Origin: JANQJD01 sp965601685
Lineage (GTDB): Bacteria; Pseudomonadota; Alphaproteobacteria; Rhodospirillales; Rhodospirillaceae
Reading direction: 5' to 3'
DNA length: 64,000 nt
Assembly: GCA_965601685.1 (NCBI GenBank)
Contig: CBFCWI010000001.1
Location: forward strand, 186,001 to 250,000
In this document: piece after piece, positions 18,690 through 27,882 of the stretch
Position numbering within the stretch: position 1 is the stretch's first letter
Layout of the letters: every line of letters starts with the position of its first letter
The notes under the pieces: model-generated
Database searches by the model: none
What the model was told of the DNA's origin: nothing
The model's input: only the letters and a program-made list of their open reading frames with translations
Translations under genes and position numbers: made by a program

Positions 18690-19577
18690 TTACAAGGCCT
18701 CAGCACCAGAGATGATCTCTATCAACTCTTTGGTGATGTATGCCTGACGTGTGCGATTGTATGCTATAGTGAGATCGTTGATCATATCGTTAGCATTACG
18801 CGTTGCATTATCCATAGCCGTCATACGGGCACCGTGCTCAGACGCTACACTTTCTAATAGAGCCCGAAAGATTTGCACAGTGACGTTGCGAGGTGCAATG
18901 GAAGCAAGGATCTCCTCCTCTGACGGTTCGTATTCATACAACGCTCGTGCCCCTGAGGCCATGATGGACTGTTCATCAACAGGCTGATATGCAACCGGAA
19001 ATGGTATTAATTGCTGTCTTGTCACCACCTGACTGATAGCCGACTGAAAACGATTAAAAACTATCGTACAAACATCAAATGTACCAGAATCGAAAAGGGC
19101 AACGATTCGTCGTCCGATTGCATCTGCCCCCCCAAATGAGACCTGAATGTCTTCAACAGTGTTAAGAATCAATTTTTCATGGTCTTTTTTTAATTGATCA
19201 CAACCTTTACGTCCTATACATAAGATATTGGCATGTTTCCCACTCCCGACAAGATCGGCAATCAAACGCCGAGTCTCCCGCACCACTGTGCTGTTAAACG
19301 CCCCACAGAGGCCGCGGTTGGCGGTGAGAGGAATGATGAGATGGAGGTTATCGCGACCATTGCCAGTCATCAGCAACGGTGCACTCCCCTGATGAGCGAT
19401 ACTGGCAGTAAGATTACCCAGGATACGTTCCATACGCTCTGCATAGGGACGCGCAGCAGTAGCCGCCTCTTGTGCTCGCCGTAGCTTAGAGGCAGCCACC
19501 ATTTTCATCGCCGAGGTGATCTTCTTAGTTGACTTCACCGATGCGATGCGTTGGCGGAAGTCTTTGAGGCTTGGCAT
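18690..19577 (-). CDS. atpG: ATP synthase F1 gamma subunit
   Basis: 295 residues. The N-terminal helix MPSLKDFRQRIASVKSTKKITSAMKMVAASKLRRAQ and the C-terminal helix RMTAMDNATRNANDMINDLTIAYNRTRQAYITKELIEIISGA form the rotating coiled-coil shaft. The central Rossmann-like part includes LTANRGLCGAFNS. It sits between atpA and atpD in the usual HAGDC order, 32 bases after atpA. Confidence 0.96.
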   Translation of the reverse strand: MPSLKDFRQRIASVKSTKKITSAMKMVAASKLRRAQEAATAARPYAERMERILGNLTASIAHQGSAPLLMTGNGRDNLHLIIPLTANRGLCGAFNSTVVRETRRLIADLVGSGKHANILCIGRKGCDQLKKDHEKLILNTVEDIQVSFGGADAIGRRIVALFDSGTFDVCTIVFNRFQSAISQVVTRQQLIPFPVAYQPVDEQSIMASGARALYEYEPSEEEILASIAPRNVTVQIFRALLESVASEHGARMTAMDNATRNANDMINDLTIAYNRTRQAYITKELIEIISGAEAL

Positions 19578-19609
19578 CCGTCTACTCTCTACCGCCGATA
19601 ATAACTAAG

Positions 19610-21145
19610 TCAGACGACGCAGGTCTTCGCAAAGCTGTCAAGAAAAGTCATAAGCTTCTGTTCCGTATCCATGGAGAGCACCTGATCACTACGAATAGCG
19701 TTTAAGATCTCTGGCGCATGAGTCTCGATGGCATCAAGCATTCTTTTTTCAAATTTTCCTACTTCAGAGACTTTCACTCCATCCAAATAGCCCCGTACCC
19801 CGGAAAAGATCGCCACCACCTGCTTCTCAACCGACATGGGCGCAAACTGTGGCTGTTTCAACAGTTCTGTCAGGCGTGCTCCCCGGTTGAGCAGCTTCTG
19901 GGTGGCAGGATCTAGATCTGCAGCGAACTGAGCAAATGCAACCATTTCACGATACTGAGCTAACTCCAGCTTGATACTCCCTGCAACCTGTTTCATAGCC
20001 TTTACTTGGGCTGCAGAACCGACACGGCTGACAGACAAGCCCACATTCACCGCTGGCCGAATGCCCTTGTAAAATAGGTCTGTCTCCAGGAAGATCTGAC
20101 CATCTGTGATGGAAATGACATTTGTTGGGATGTAAGCAGAGACATCGTTTGCCTGTGTTTCAATCACTGGTAGTGCAGTCAGAGAGCCAGCGCCGTGACT
20201 CGCGTTCAGCTTGGCTGCGCGCTCCAGTAGGCGGGAATGCAAATAGAACACGTCTCCTGGATACGCCTCACGACCAGGCGGGCGACGCAAGAGTAGTGAC
20301 ATTTGTCTATAGGCTGTTGCTTGCTTCGACAAATCATCGTAGAATATGACTGCGTGCATGCCATTATCACGGAAATATTCACCAATTGTACAACCAGTGT
20401 AAGGGGCGATAAACTGCAGAGGTGCCGGTTCAGAGGCGGTAGCGGCTACAACAATGGTGTAGGCCATAGCACCGTAATCTTCGAGCGTTTTCACAACTTG
20501 GGCGACAGTTGAGCGTTTTTGTCCTACGGCAACATAGATACAGAACAGTCTATCCTTGTCCTCGTCAGCTGTTTCGTTCATTGTTTTCTGGTTGATGATC
20601 GCGTCTACGATGATTGCCGTCTTACCAGTCTGGCGATCACCGATGATCAGTTCGCGCTGGCCGCGGCCTATGGGAATCAGACTATCTATAGCTTTGAGAC
20701 CAGTCTGCACAGGCTCGTGTACTGACCGGCGTGGGATAATACCTGGCGCTTTAACATCAGCCCGTCTGCGTTCGCTTGCCTTGATCACCCCCCGGCCGTC
20801 AATGGGATTGCCGAGCGCATCTACTACTCTACCGAGGATATCTTTGCCAACTGGCACGTCAAAGATATCTCCGGTGCGGCTTGCTATATCGCCTTCACGA
20901 ATACCGCGATCTTCACCAAATACGACAACACCGACATTGTCAGCCTCAAGATTCAGAGCCATCCCTTTGAGACCACCTGGAAACTCTACCATCTCGCCGG
21001 CCTGGATGTTGTCGAGTCCGTAGACATGCACAATTCCATCCCCAACAGACAGTACCCGTCCCACCTCTGTGGTCACAGTCTCTGTGTCAAAGTCGCTGAT
21101 CTGCTGCTTGAGAATCGCGGAGATCTCAGCGGCGCGGATTTTCAT
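19610..21145 (-). CDS. atpA: ATP synthase F1 alpha subunit
   Basis: 511 residues from ATG 21145. It opens with MKIRAAEISAILKQQISDFD, the alphaproteobacterial start, and has the nucleotide-binding GDRQTGKTAIIVDAIINQK and the PGREAYPGDVFYLHSRLLERAAK segment. Alpha carries the non-catalytic nucleotide sites. ATG 21145 overlaps the atpH stop as TGATG, so translation is coupled; GTG 21148 is a possible alternative start. Confidence 0.97.
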   Translation of the reverse strand: MKIRAAEISAILKQQISDFDTETVTTEVGRVLSVGDGIVHVYGLDNIQAGEMVEFPGGLKGMALNLEADNVGVVVFGEDRGIREGDIASRTGDIFDVPVGKDILGRVVDALGNPIDGRGVIKASERRRADVKAPGIIPRRSVHEPVQTGLKAIDSLIPIGRGQRELIIGDRQTGKTAIIVDAIINQKTMNETADEDKDRLFCIYVAVGQKRSTVAQVVKTLEDYGAMAYTIVVAATASEPAPLQFIAPYTGCTIGEYFRDNGMHAVIFYDDLSKQATAYRQMSLLLRRPPGREAYPGDVFYLHSRLLERAAKLNASHGAGSLTALPVIETQANDVSAYIPTNVISITDGQIFLETDLFYKGIRPAVNVGLSVSRVGSAAQVKAMKQVAGSIKLELAQYREMVAFAQFAADLDPATQKLLNRGARLTELLKQPQFAPMSVEKQVVAIFSGVRGYLDGVKVSEVGKFEKRMLDAIETHAPEILNAIRSDQVLSMDTEQKLMTFLDSFAKTCVV

Positions 21146-21705
21146 CACCCGATCCCTTTCATAGCGAGCTGTAAGTGTTGCAGCTTGGTACGGAGAGAAC
21201 TGTCGATTATCCGCGACCCTATCCTGATCACGAGACCCCCGAGTAGCGTCGGATCGACTGTAATATCGACTAAAACCTGCCCACCTGTCACAGCTGCCAA
21301 CGCAGCTGCTAGGGCGGCCTCTTGGTCGCTGGACAGCGGCTGCGCTACGACCACATCAACCCGGTGTTCGCCTCGGGATCCAGCTATCCTAGCCAAAAGA
21401 ACCGTGATCACTGTAGACACAACGAAGAGCCGGCGCTTGGCTGCTACTACCTTGAGGAAGCGCTGCGTTAAAGACGACAGACCAGCGGCGCCTCCCACTG
21501 CGGCTATGCCTCGGATTTGCTCCTCCCGTGACAGCACGGGACTAGTCACAAAACGCTGCAAGTCCGCACTTGCGGCGAGTAGTGTACGCAAATTCACAAG
21601 GTCAGCTTCGACCTGGTCGAGACATTGTTCCTCATGAGCTAACTCGAATAGGGCCGTCGCATAACGATCAGCAATGCCCGCAACCCCTGCTGTTTCGGAT
21701 ACCAA
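21145..21705 (-). CDS. atpH: ATP synthase F1 delta subunit
   Basis: About 186 residues if started at TTG 21705, which puts VSETAGVAGIADRYATALFELAHEEQ at the N-terminus, as in relatives. The rest follows the family: LLAASADLQRFVTSPVLSREEQ and the C-terminal VDPTLLGGLVIRIGSRIIDSSLRTKLQHL. Delta forms the stator cap joining F1 to the b subunits. No ATG lies near the expected start; a GGAG only two bases before the TTG makes the assignment tentative, and the frame stays open to 21861. The F0 genes are not in the window, as is common in this class. Confidence 0.88.
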   Translation of the reverse strand: MVSETAGVAGIADRYATALFELAHEEQCLDQVEADLVNLRTLLAASADLQRFVTSPVLSREEQIRGIAAVGGAAGLSSLTQRFLKVVAAKRRLFVVSTVITVLLARIAGSRGEHRVDVVVAQPLSSDQEAALAAALAAVTGGQVLVDITVDPTLLGGLVIRIGSRIIDSSLRTKLQHLQLAMKGIG

Positions 21706-22041
21706 TTCTCCGGTTCCCAGAAAACGCTGCCTAATTTGAGCCAAAACACCGCACGCTGCCCCCCCTCTGCTGAAGCGGCTACCACACGGCTGCCCATTCA
21801 GGGCCCACTGGCGCCCCATCTTGGCGCACGTCCCATTGACTACCATAAAGGTCGCGCACATTGCAAGACCGATACGTGGACAGCAGCAACTTTCCTTGGT
21901 TCTACGCTCGATTCAACACATGAACTGCAGGGAGCGCAGGCGCTTTCCTCATGGTCCCTTCTTCACCACGGTCAATCCAGGAAAGCATAGAACAGCTTGG
22001 GTTTGGCATGGAGTGACAGTAACAGTGCATCGTGTAGATGC
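21706..22041. other. Spacer upstream of the atp operon
   Basis: About 340 bases between atpH and cbiO. It should hold the atp promoter. The atpH frame stays open here, but the encoded residues do not resemble the family. Confidence 0.5.
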
Positions 22042-22923
22042 TTAGCCTTCCTGTAGTCTCGAACCTTCCTTCCAGTCTGCTACCATCTTCAGAAGTTTGA
22101 TCGCCTGCGTCCGCGAACGTGGTAAAGAGTCATCAGCTCCCAGTAAGCCCAGCTGTCTGGCCGTCAGTCCTAATGCTGCCATCCAGGGCTGGCGCAAGCG
22201 AGCCGCTTGGAGCAAGGTCTGATCACCTAGCACGTCGACGGCTCGCCCCTGGATAAGAGCGCAACCGCCCCGCAATAGGGCAACCTCGTCAGCCCAGGCA
22301 TAGGCGAGGTCCACATCATGGGTAGTCAGAACGATGGTTGTGCCGTGCTTTACGACGAGTCGATCCAGCACCGCCAACAAATGAATCACTCCCCATCCAT
22401 CCAGCCCGGTAGTAGGTTCGTCTAGCAGTAGAACATGCGGCTTCATGGCAAGGAGGCCTGCGATCGCTACCCGTTTACGTTGGCCAAAGCTGAGACAGTG
22501 CGGTGGGCGGTCAGCGAGATCGGTAATCCGCATGGCTGCCAGCGCAGCAGCCACCCGATTCTGTACGGTGACAGCATCCAGCCCCAGGTTCAACGGTCCA
22601 AACGAGACGTCCTCTGCCACTGTAGCGGCGAAAAGCTGATCATCGGGATCCTGCAGTACTAACCCCACAGCTGCCCGCCATGCTAGTAAGGCACGGGCTC
22701 CGTAACGAACAGGAACCCCATCGCGCCAAATCGTGCCAGCGCTCGGTCGCAAGGTACCATTCAGATGCAGGAGCAAGGTCGTCTTGCCAGTTCCGTTAGC
22801 TCCGAGAATGGCGATTTTGCCCCCACGGGGAATCCGCAGTGCGAGGCCGTTCAATGCCCACGGGCCACCAGAATAGGCATACCAGAGTCCCTCTACTTCC
22901 AGTACTGGATCAACTTTTGTCAC
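22042..22923 (-). CDS. cbiO: Energy-coupling factor cobalt transporter ATPase
   Basis: 293 residues, ABC ATPase. Walker A GANGTGKTTLLLHLNG, Q-loop LVLQDPDDQLFAATVAEDVSFGPLNLG (the ECF-specific signature), signature CLSFGQRKRVAIAGLLAMKPHVLLLDEPTTGLD and the H-loop LTTHDVD are all visible. It powers the CbiMNQ complex that imports Co2+ for cobalamin synthesis. GTG 22923 overlaps the cbiQ stop by four bases. It is last in the cbiMNQO operon. Confidence 0.94.
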   Translation of the reverse strand: MTKVDPVLEVEGLWYAYSGGPWALNGLALRIPRGGKIAILGANGTGKTTLLLHLNGTLRPSAGTIWRDGVPVRYGARALLAWRAAVGLVLQDPDDQLFAATVAEDVSFGPLNLGLDAVTVQNRVAAALAAMRITDLADRPPHCLSFGQRKRVAIAGLLAMKPHVLLLDEPTTGLDGWGVIHLLAVLDRLVVKHGTTIVLTTHDVDLAYAWADEVALLRGGCALIQGRAVDVLGDQTLLQAARLRQPWMAALGLTARQLGLLGADDSLPRSRTQAIKLLKMVADWKEGSRLQEG

Positions 22924-23657
22924 AGCAGGACCCCCGCTGTGGCTACCACGATCACTGTGCCAAGCACGATTGCTATCCCGCCTAGGGAGGGCGGTCGGCG
23001 ATCACGCTGTCGTACTCCCAACGCTCCGGTAAACCCACGCGCCGCTAGGCCTGTTTCCAGACGCCGCGCCCGTTCTAGGGCACGCGGCAGTAAAGCTGCG
23101 GCTAGTAGATTAGCAGCACGGGCCGCCTGCCATGGGCCCTGCCAGCCCAGCCTTGCTTTCTGCGCTGTTACCCCGTGGCTGGCCATGTCTACTAGTAACA
23201 TAGTGAAGCGATAGGTAAGAAGCGCTAACTCTATCACAGGCTGAGGCATTCCAGCCCGCGATAACAACCATCCTATATCGGCCATTGGCGTAGTTAGCGC
23301 CAGAAACGCAAGGCACGACACTGCGGCTAACGCCCGCAGGCTTGTCAGAGCCGCCGTTTGCACCCCTTCTAGATGGACAGACACCATCACGGAGGCCGGA
23401 TCCACTGTAAGCGCCATTACGCTACTCCCAGCCACTAAAAATCCCATTGGCCACAACAGTACTCTGAACCATTCGCGGAACGGTAATCTCGCTATACCTA
23501 CAGTCGCAGCTGTCATAGTTCCAAGTACTAGAGCTGCGCCGGGCCATGGTGGTACAACGAAATTTGCCCCTAAAAGACCACAGGCCAACAGAATCTTTTC
23601 CAATGGGTGACGACAGGTGAGGCGATTAGCACCAGCTAGCCGGTCAACTAGGCGCAT
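22920..23657 (-). CDS. cbiQ: ECF cobalt transporter transmembrane protein
   Basis: About 245 residues from ATG 23657. Hydrophobic segments alternate with the coupling-domain motifs: LARRALERARRLETGLAARGF carries the Ala-Arg-Gly signature region by which CbiQ contacts the ATPases. The N-terminal RLVDRLAGANRLTCRHPLEKILLACGLL is typical. Start 23657 overlaps the end of cbiN by 14 bases. CbiQ is the T-component of the importer. Confidence 0.88.
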   Translation of the reverse strand: MRLVDRLAGANRLTCRHPLEKILLACGLLGANFVVPPWPGAALVLGTMTAATVGIARLPFREWFRVLLWPMGFLVAGSSVMALTVDPASVMVSVHLEGVQTAALTSLRALAAVSCLAFLALTTPMADIGWLLSRAGMPQPVIELALLTYRFTMLLVDMASHGVTAQKARLGWQGPWQAARAANLLAAALLPRALERARRLETGLAARGFTGALGVRQRDRRPPSLGGIAIVLGTVIVVATAGVLL

Positions 23658-24027
23658 CCGTAAGGCCTTTATCAGAATCAGAAGGAGACAGTGCCTCATG
23701 GCCCTGAGAGACTGTCCAGTGCACCTCGCCATGACGACGCCGTCCCAGATAATATCCTACCACCCCGGCTCCCAGAGCGGCCTGCAGGGCGAAGAAGAAA
23801 CTTTCTACTGCCGGCCCTGGTGGTCGCCACCAGGTCTCTACCCACGGCTGATAATCCGGAGCAAGCGTTGTAATCAGGGCAACAGCTTGGCTGTCAGTGC
23901 CGACAAAAGGTTCCACGAGGTCTCGAGGAACGGCCCATACTAGGGGCATTCCCACTAATCCGCCAGCCACTATTAGTAATATATAATGTTGCACAATTCT
24001 GCTACTGAAAGATTTATAAGTTACCAT
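23644..24027 (-). CDS. cbiN: Cobalt transport protein CbiN
   Basis: 127 residues. There is an N-terminal membrane segment (HYILLIVAGGLVGMPLVWAV), an external loop FVGTDSQAVALITTLAPDYQPWVETWWRPPGPAVESFFFALQAALGAGVVGYYLGRRR that matches CbiN closely, and a second membrane helix. CbiN is the auxiliary subunit that activates metal loading in CbiM. It overlaps the cbiM stop by seven bases, and AAGGGGAA precedes its start. The hydrophilic C-terminal tail of about 25 residues is longer than usual. Confidence 0.92.
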   Translation of the reverse strand: MVTYKSFSSRIVQHYILLIVAGGLVGMPLVWAVPRDLVEPFVGTDSQAVALITTLAPDYQPWVETWWRPPGPAVESFFFALQAALGAGVVGYYLGRRRHGEVHWTVSQGHEALSPSDSDKGLTDAPS

Positions 24028-24689
24028 AATTTCTTTTCCCCTTTAAGGATGTCTCTATCAGAGACACTCACCTCATTGGATGCAGTAAAAGCATTCATTA
24101 CTACTACTGTAAGTAAACCCTCACTGATGGCCAGTGGAATCTGTGTGGGACCAAACACAGTGAGGAACTTCACGACAGCACCAGTCACACCACTGAGCGG
24201 ATCGGGAAAAGCTAGGGCGAGTTGAACAGCTGTGACTCCATAGGTCACGAGAGTACCCATGACGACAGCAAGAAAAAGTGCTACGCGCCCCACCCGCCGG
24301 CCCAAACGAAAAACCACCCATGCCACCCACGGGCCTGCCACAGCCATTGAGAAAACGTTAGCACCAAGGGTGGTCAAGCCACCATGTGCCAATAATAAGG
24401 CCTGAAAGACCAGCACTATGGTGCCCATCACTGCCATGACCGGTGGTCCAAATAGCAGCGCTCCCAATCCAGTTCCTGTGGGATGTGAAGAACTGCCTGT
24501 GACAGATGGCACCTTTAGGGCTGAGAGGACAAGCGTGTAAGCGCCTACCGCTGCTAAAGGTAGTTTAGCACGGGGTCGTTCTGCCAGTAGGTGCAACAAA
24601 CGCCGCACCCCGTGGATCACGAACGGTGCCGCTACCGTCGTCCATAAGACCGCATGGCTGACCGGCAAATATCCTTCCATAATATGCAT
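24021..24689 (-). CDS. cbiM: Cobalt transport protein CbiM (S-component)
   Basis: 222 residues from ATG 24689, giving MHIMEGYLPVSHAVLW, the diagnostic CbiM N-terminus whose amino group and histidine coordinate the metal. Several hydrophobic helices follow, with SSHPTGTGLGALLFGPPVMAVMG, the conserved His-containing segment. CbiM is the substrate-binding membrane subunit. The start is fixed by AAGGGGGA at 24694-24701. Cobalt rather than nickel specificity is inferred from the cbiN and cbiQ partners. Confidence 0.94.
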   Translation of the reverse strand: MHIMEGYLPVSHAVLWTTVAAPFVIHGVRRLLHLLAERPRAKLPLAAVGAYTLVLSALKVPSVTGSSSHPTGTGLGALLFGPPVMAVMGTIVLVFQALLLAHGGLTTLGANVFSMAVAGPWVAWVVFRLGRRVGRVALFLAVVMGTLVTYGVTAVQLALAFPDPLSGVTGAVVKFLTVFGPTQIPLAISEGLLTVVVMNAFTASNEVSVSDRDILKGEKKLW

Positions 24690-24701
24690 CAGGTCCCCCT
24701 T

Positions 24702-24720
24702 CATATGGCACCGCCATATG
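24702..24720 (-). promoter_or_regulatory. Inverted repeat next to the cbiM ribosome binding site
   Basis: CATATGGC and GCCATATG form a perfect 8-base hairpin with a 3-base loop that abuts the cbiM Shine-Dalgarno sequence. In the mRNA this could control translation of the whole operon. It may be the expression end of a longer structured leader. Confidence 0.5.
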
Positions 24721-25557
24721 CAAGCCCGTTACGCTGTCTGCACAACTAAAATAGCTCACGTTGTATAACACGCTACATGAGATATCCCACCAGGGTGAAT
24801 CACGGCAGGGCAGTCCTCCACCCGTATCGCCTTCCCCAGCTTTTATGCTTCCCTGCGATATAGGGCTGCGTCGTGCAACTGACTCTCTAAAAAGCATATC
24901 GCAAAACCCCTTGTTGGCTCGGATCGTGCTCCCTTGCGGGCTCCTGTACGCAGAGCCTCTCTAACGAGTGATAGAGAGTGAATGACTATTGTTGCGATTC
25001 TCAAAGTGAGATACCTGTCTCCTATAGAGGCAAAGAAAGATTTAAAAATCCTCTAATAAAGAGAATACACCATCAGGTAGTATATAGCAATTTTCTAAGC
25101 TTTTCCGACAGCATCCTTGCATGACAACTAGCGAATGAGAAGGTTGCCTCTCGACTCGGCCGCGTCTGTGTTCATCAGTTTTGACTGCACAAATCATGTC
25201 CCTTCACTTGGGAGGAGTCACGATTGGGCTCTTCTAAACGTCGATTCGCATGGCGTTTGCGGATGGGGGTAGCGTGTTGCTCGCTCCAGACACTACTATG
25301 ACTATAAAATCCAGAATCAATCACTCGGCTGCTGCAGCATGATAGACTAACCAGAAATCCCTCTCTTCGGGGGAGAGTGTTAACAGAATAAACAGGCTTG
25401 CGACTTCCTCACTGCAAAAGACCAGCATCACCATGCACAGTGACCTTGCTACGGGTGTCGCAAACACTCGCTGCGCCTGTTCAGGCAGACACAAGAACTG
25501 CGATTGACACGCGAGTCTTTCGGCAATGACTCAGATCCAGTACCTCTTAGCAGATAC
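24721..25557. other. Leader of cbiMNQO and spacer to dcd
   Basis: About 840 bases without a gene. The part nearest cbiM (24745-24890, minus strand) has GGGAAGGCG and CTGCCCTGCC stretches reminiscent of cobalamin riboswitch segments, but the near-invariant B12 box at the 3' end (AGyCAGGAGACC type) is not legible, so I do not call a riboswitch. Confidence 0.4.
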
Positions 25558-26136
25558 TTATAAACCGCGTCCCAGCCTGCTGGGCAATGGGCTATCTTGT
25601 CCCCTGTATCTAGCGCTAGATTGATCAGCATAGGGTTTTGAGGTCGGTGATAGCAGTGGCTCAAAACTGAGAGCACAGATCTGCATGCCTGCCCGCATAG
25701 CCAGTAGCAATGGGCCGCAGTTGAAAAATTCGAGTGTGATCCGCCCGTCCCAGCCAGGGTCAATAGTGTGCGCAGTGGCATGGACCATGAGACCGATGCG
25801 AGCAAGACTGCTACGACCGTCCAGACGGCCGGCGATGTCAGCCGGCAGGGTGATACGCTGCTGTGTCATCCCGAGTGCAAACGCACCCGGGTGCAAATAG
25901 AAGGCCTCTGCAGGTTGAATTTCAACTATTTGCATTAAGTGTTCTATTGTTTGCCATTGGCTGCTAGATGGAGCCAGATCAACAAATGCCGCCTTACCAG
26001 GTACAAACACACGGAAGGCGGCACCAAGCCGCAGGTCAACTGACACGGCTCCTATTTCCTGTTCCGTTGGTCGTGGGTCTATGCGCAAGCGCCCCGCTGC
26101 GAGAGCGGCACGGATATCAACATCGGCAAGCTTCAT
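25558..26136 (-). CDS. dcd: dCTP deaminase
   Basis: 192 residues. The trimeric dUTPase-fold signatures are present: IGAVSVDLRLGAAFRVF, GRSSLARIGLMVHATAHTIDPGWDGRITLEFFNCGPLLLAMRAGMQICALSFE. The GRSSLARxGL motif carries the catalytic region and TIDPGWxGxITLE the substrate-binding beta-hairpin. It converts dCTP to dUTP on the way to dTMP. The C-terminus (KPYADQSSARYRGQ) matches the nucleotide-closing tail. It stands alone between spacers. Confidence 0.94.
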   Translation of the reverse strand: MKLADVDIRAALAAGRLRIDPRPTEQEIGAVSVDLRLGAAFRVFVPGKAAFVDLAPSSSQWQTIEHLMQIVEIQPAEAFYLHPGAFALGMTQQRITLPADIAGRLDGRSSLARIGLMVHATAHTIDPGWDGRITLEFFNCGPLLLAMRAGMQICALSFEPLLSPTSKPYADQSSARYRGQDSPLPSRLGRGL

Positions 26137-26618
26137 GACAGTGACATTGCATACCCTACATTACATCCATTATACCACCATATACCACCATGAACAGAGC
26201 GCTCTGGGAGTTCCGTAATAGGGAGACGTGTAGAGTGATCAGGGCACAAAGATCGATATGTGCCACCTTACCCACCTGCTAGCTCAGTGCGGGCTCAGTG
26301 CTGTCTCGCACCCTCGTTGGTATTCAGCAGTTATGAAAGCATTCTATCCGCTTTGAGATCTGAGCGTTGTCCAACACAGACCGATACCCAGATCCCTGGG
26401 GTTGAAACGGATTCCTGAACACATGGATACCCTCTCTGTTTGACAAATAGGGCTGGAGCCGAGGAGCGATCCCTTCCCTCTCAGGGAGAGAGCAAGCCCT
26501 CTCAGACGAGGTGGTCCTCCCTCTTTGCTAGAGACCCGGGCAACTGCTGGACAAGCAATGTGCAAAAAGGCATTCCTTAACAAGAGTGCAGTGAGCCCAC
26601 TGAAAAACAGAGAGAAAC
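26137..26618. other. Spacer between dcd and the ubiquinone hydroxylase gene
   Basis: About 480 bases without a gene. It contains the 2 x 10 bp duplication at 26171-26190 and a near-tandem 9-base repeat gctcagtgc at 26282-26301 with a 2-base spacer. Confidence 0.5.
26171..26190. repeat. Tandem duplication, 2 x 10 bp
   Basis: Two perfect adjacent copies of tataccacca just upstream of dcd. Confidence 0.95.
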
Positions 26619-27857
26619 ATGAAGAACATGAGGACCGGATGCAACACCCTGATCACCGATGTTTTGATTATCGGTGGCGGTCTGATCGGTGGTATGCTGG
26701 CCTGTGCCTTGGGACAGGCACACGTACTTGTAGTCGTCACTGATCGTGATGATCGAACTATATTACAAGCCCCAGAACTGGATGGACGTGGCACAGCTGT
26801 TTCTCTGTCGAGCCAACGTCTGCTGGCTGGAATCGGTGTCTGGAATGAAGTCGCACTGCACGCAGGAGCGATCCTTGATATCCGCGTCGTCGATGGTGAC
26901 TCCCCCTTCCTTCTCCATTATGACCACACTGATGTTGGCAAAGAACCATTCGGTTGGATTGTCGAGAATCCAGTGATGCGCAGGGCGCTGCTCCGGCGTT
27001 TACAAACCTTGCCAACCGTGACAATGCTCGCTCCTGCTATGGTGACTCATCTGAATCGTGACGACAATTGCGTTTATGCTATTACTGATAGAGATATACG
27101 TATAAATGCACGTCTTGTAGTAGCAGCTGATGGACGTGCATCCCCTACACGTAGGGCCGCTGGCATCGGTCTAACATGCTGGAGCTATTGCCAGACCGGC
27201 ATCGTCTGCACAGTCGCACATCAGAAACCGCACGACAATGTTGCCCACGAACATTTCCTACCCGCTGGCCCGTTTGCCATCCTGCCTCTAGTGCATCCCT
27301 ATCGATCCTCAATCGTATGGGTTGAATCGAGTCGATTCGCATCCATTCTCATGGCTATGAACGACGACACTTTCTTAGCCGAGCTGCAGTCTCGTTTTGG
27401 GGATTTCCTGGGCAAAGTACGTGTCATCGGTTCCCGTTTTGCCTACCCGCTGTCCCTGCAGTTTGCTGATGCCTATATAGCCCAGCGCCTAGCATTAGTT
27501 GGCGACGCTGCTCATGGCATGCACCCGCTCGCTGGCCAAGGCCTAAACATGGGCATCCGCGATGTCGCTGCTTTGGCTGAAGTGATCGTAGATGCTATGC
27601 GTCTTGGACTTGATATCGGTGAGACCAACAGGCTAACTTGTTACCAGCGCTGGCGCCGGTTCGACAACATGGTGATGCTTGCTTTAACAGACGGCCTCAA
27701 CCATCTATTCTCCAATGACGTTAGCCCCGTGCAGCTGATCCGGGATGCCGGCTTATCTATGGTCAACCATTTACCCCCGCTGAAGAAGTTTTTCATGAGG
27801 CATGCCATGGGCACTGTCGGAGAACTACCGCGTCTGCTGCGAGGGGAAACCTTGTAG
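26619..27857 (+). CDS. UbiH/UbiF/COQ6-family FAD monooxygenase of ubiquinone biosynthesis
   Basis: 412 residues. The N-terminal FAD Rossmann motif is DVLIIGGGLIGGMLACAL; the middle has VVAADGRASPTRRAAGI (second FAD motif), and LALVGDAAHGMHPLAGQGLNMGIRDVAALAEV is the class A flavin monooxygenase GD motif with the family-specific AGQGLNxGxxD. Members hydroxylate the ubiquinone ring; alphaproteobacteria may use one enzyme (UbiL or UbiM type) for several positions, so the position is not assigned. O2-dependent ubiquinone synthesis here supplies the precursor of rhodoquinone. It converges on dnaE with a 25-base gap. Confidence 0.88.
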   Translation: MKNMRTGCNTLITDVLIIGGGLIGGMLACALGQAHVLVVVTDRDDRTILQAPELDGRGTAVSLSSQRLLAGIGVWNEVALHAGAILDIRVVDGDSPFLLHYDHTDVGKEPFGWIVENPVMRRALLRRLQTLPTVTMLAPAMVTHLNRDDNCVYAITDRDIRINARLVVAADGRASPTRRAAGIGLTCWSYCQTGIVCTVAHQKPHDNVAHEHFLPAGPFAILPLVHPYRSSIVWVESSRFASILMAMNDDTFLAELQSRFGDFLGKVRVIGSRFAYPLSLQFADAYIAQRLALVGDAAHGMHPLAGQGLNMGIRDVAALAEVIVDAMRLGLDIGETNRLTCYQRWRRFDNMVMLALTDGLNHLFSNDVSPVQLIRDAGLSMVNHLPPLKKFFMRHAMGTVGELPRLLRGETL

Positions 27858-27882
27858 GCAGTCCAGAGAGAGATGCACGTGT

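Noticed and set aside
24745..24890. Cobalamin riboswitch before cbiMNQO
   Set aside because: Expected from gene function and partly suggested by sequence, but the conserved B12 box cannot be read; not called without a covariance scan.
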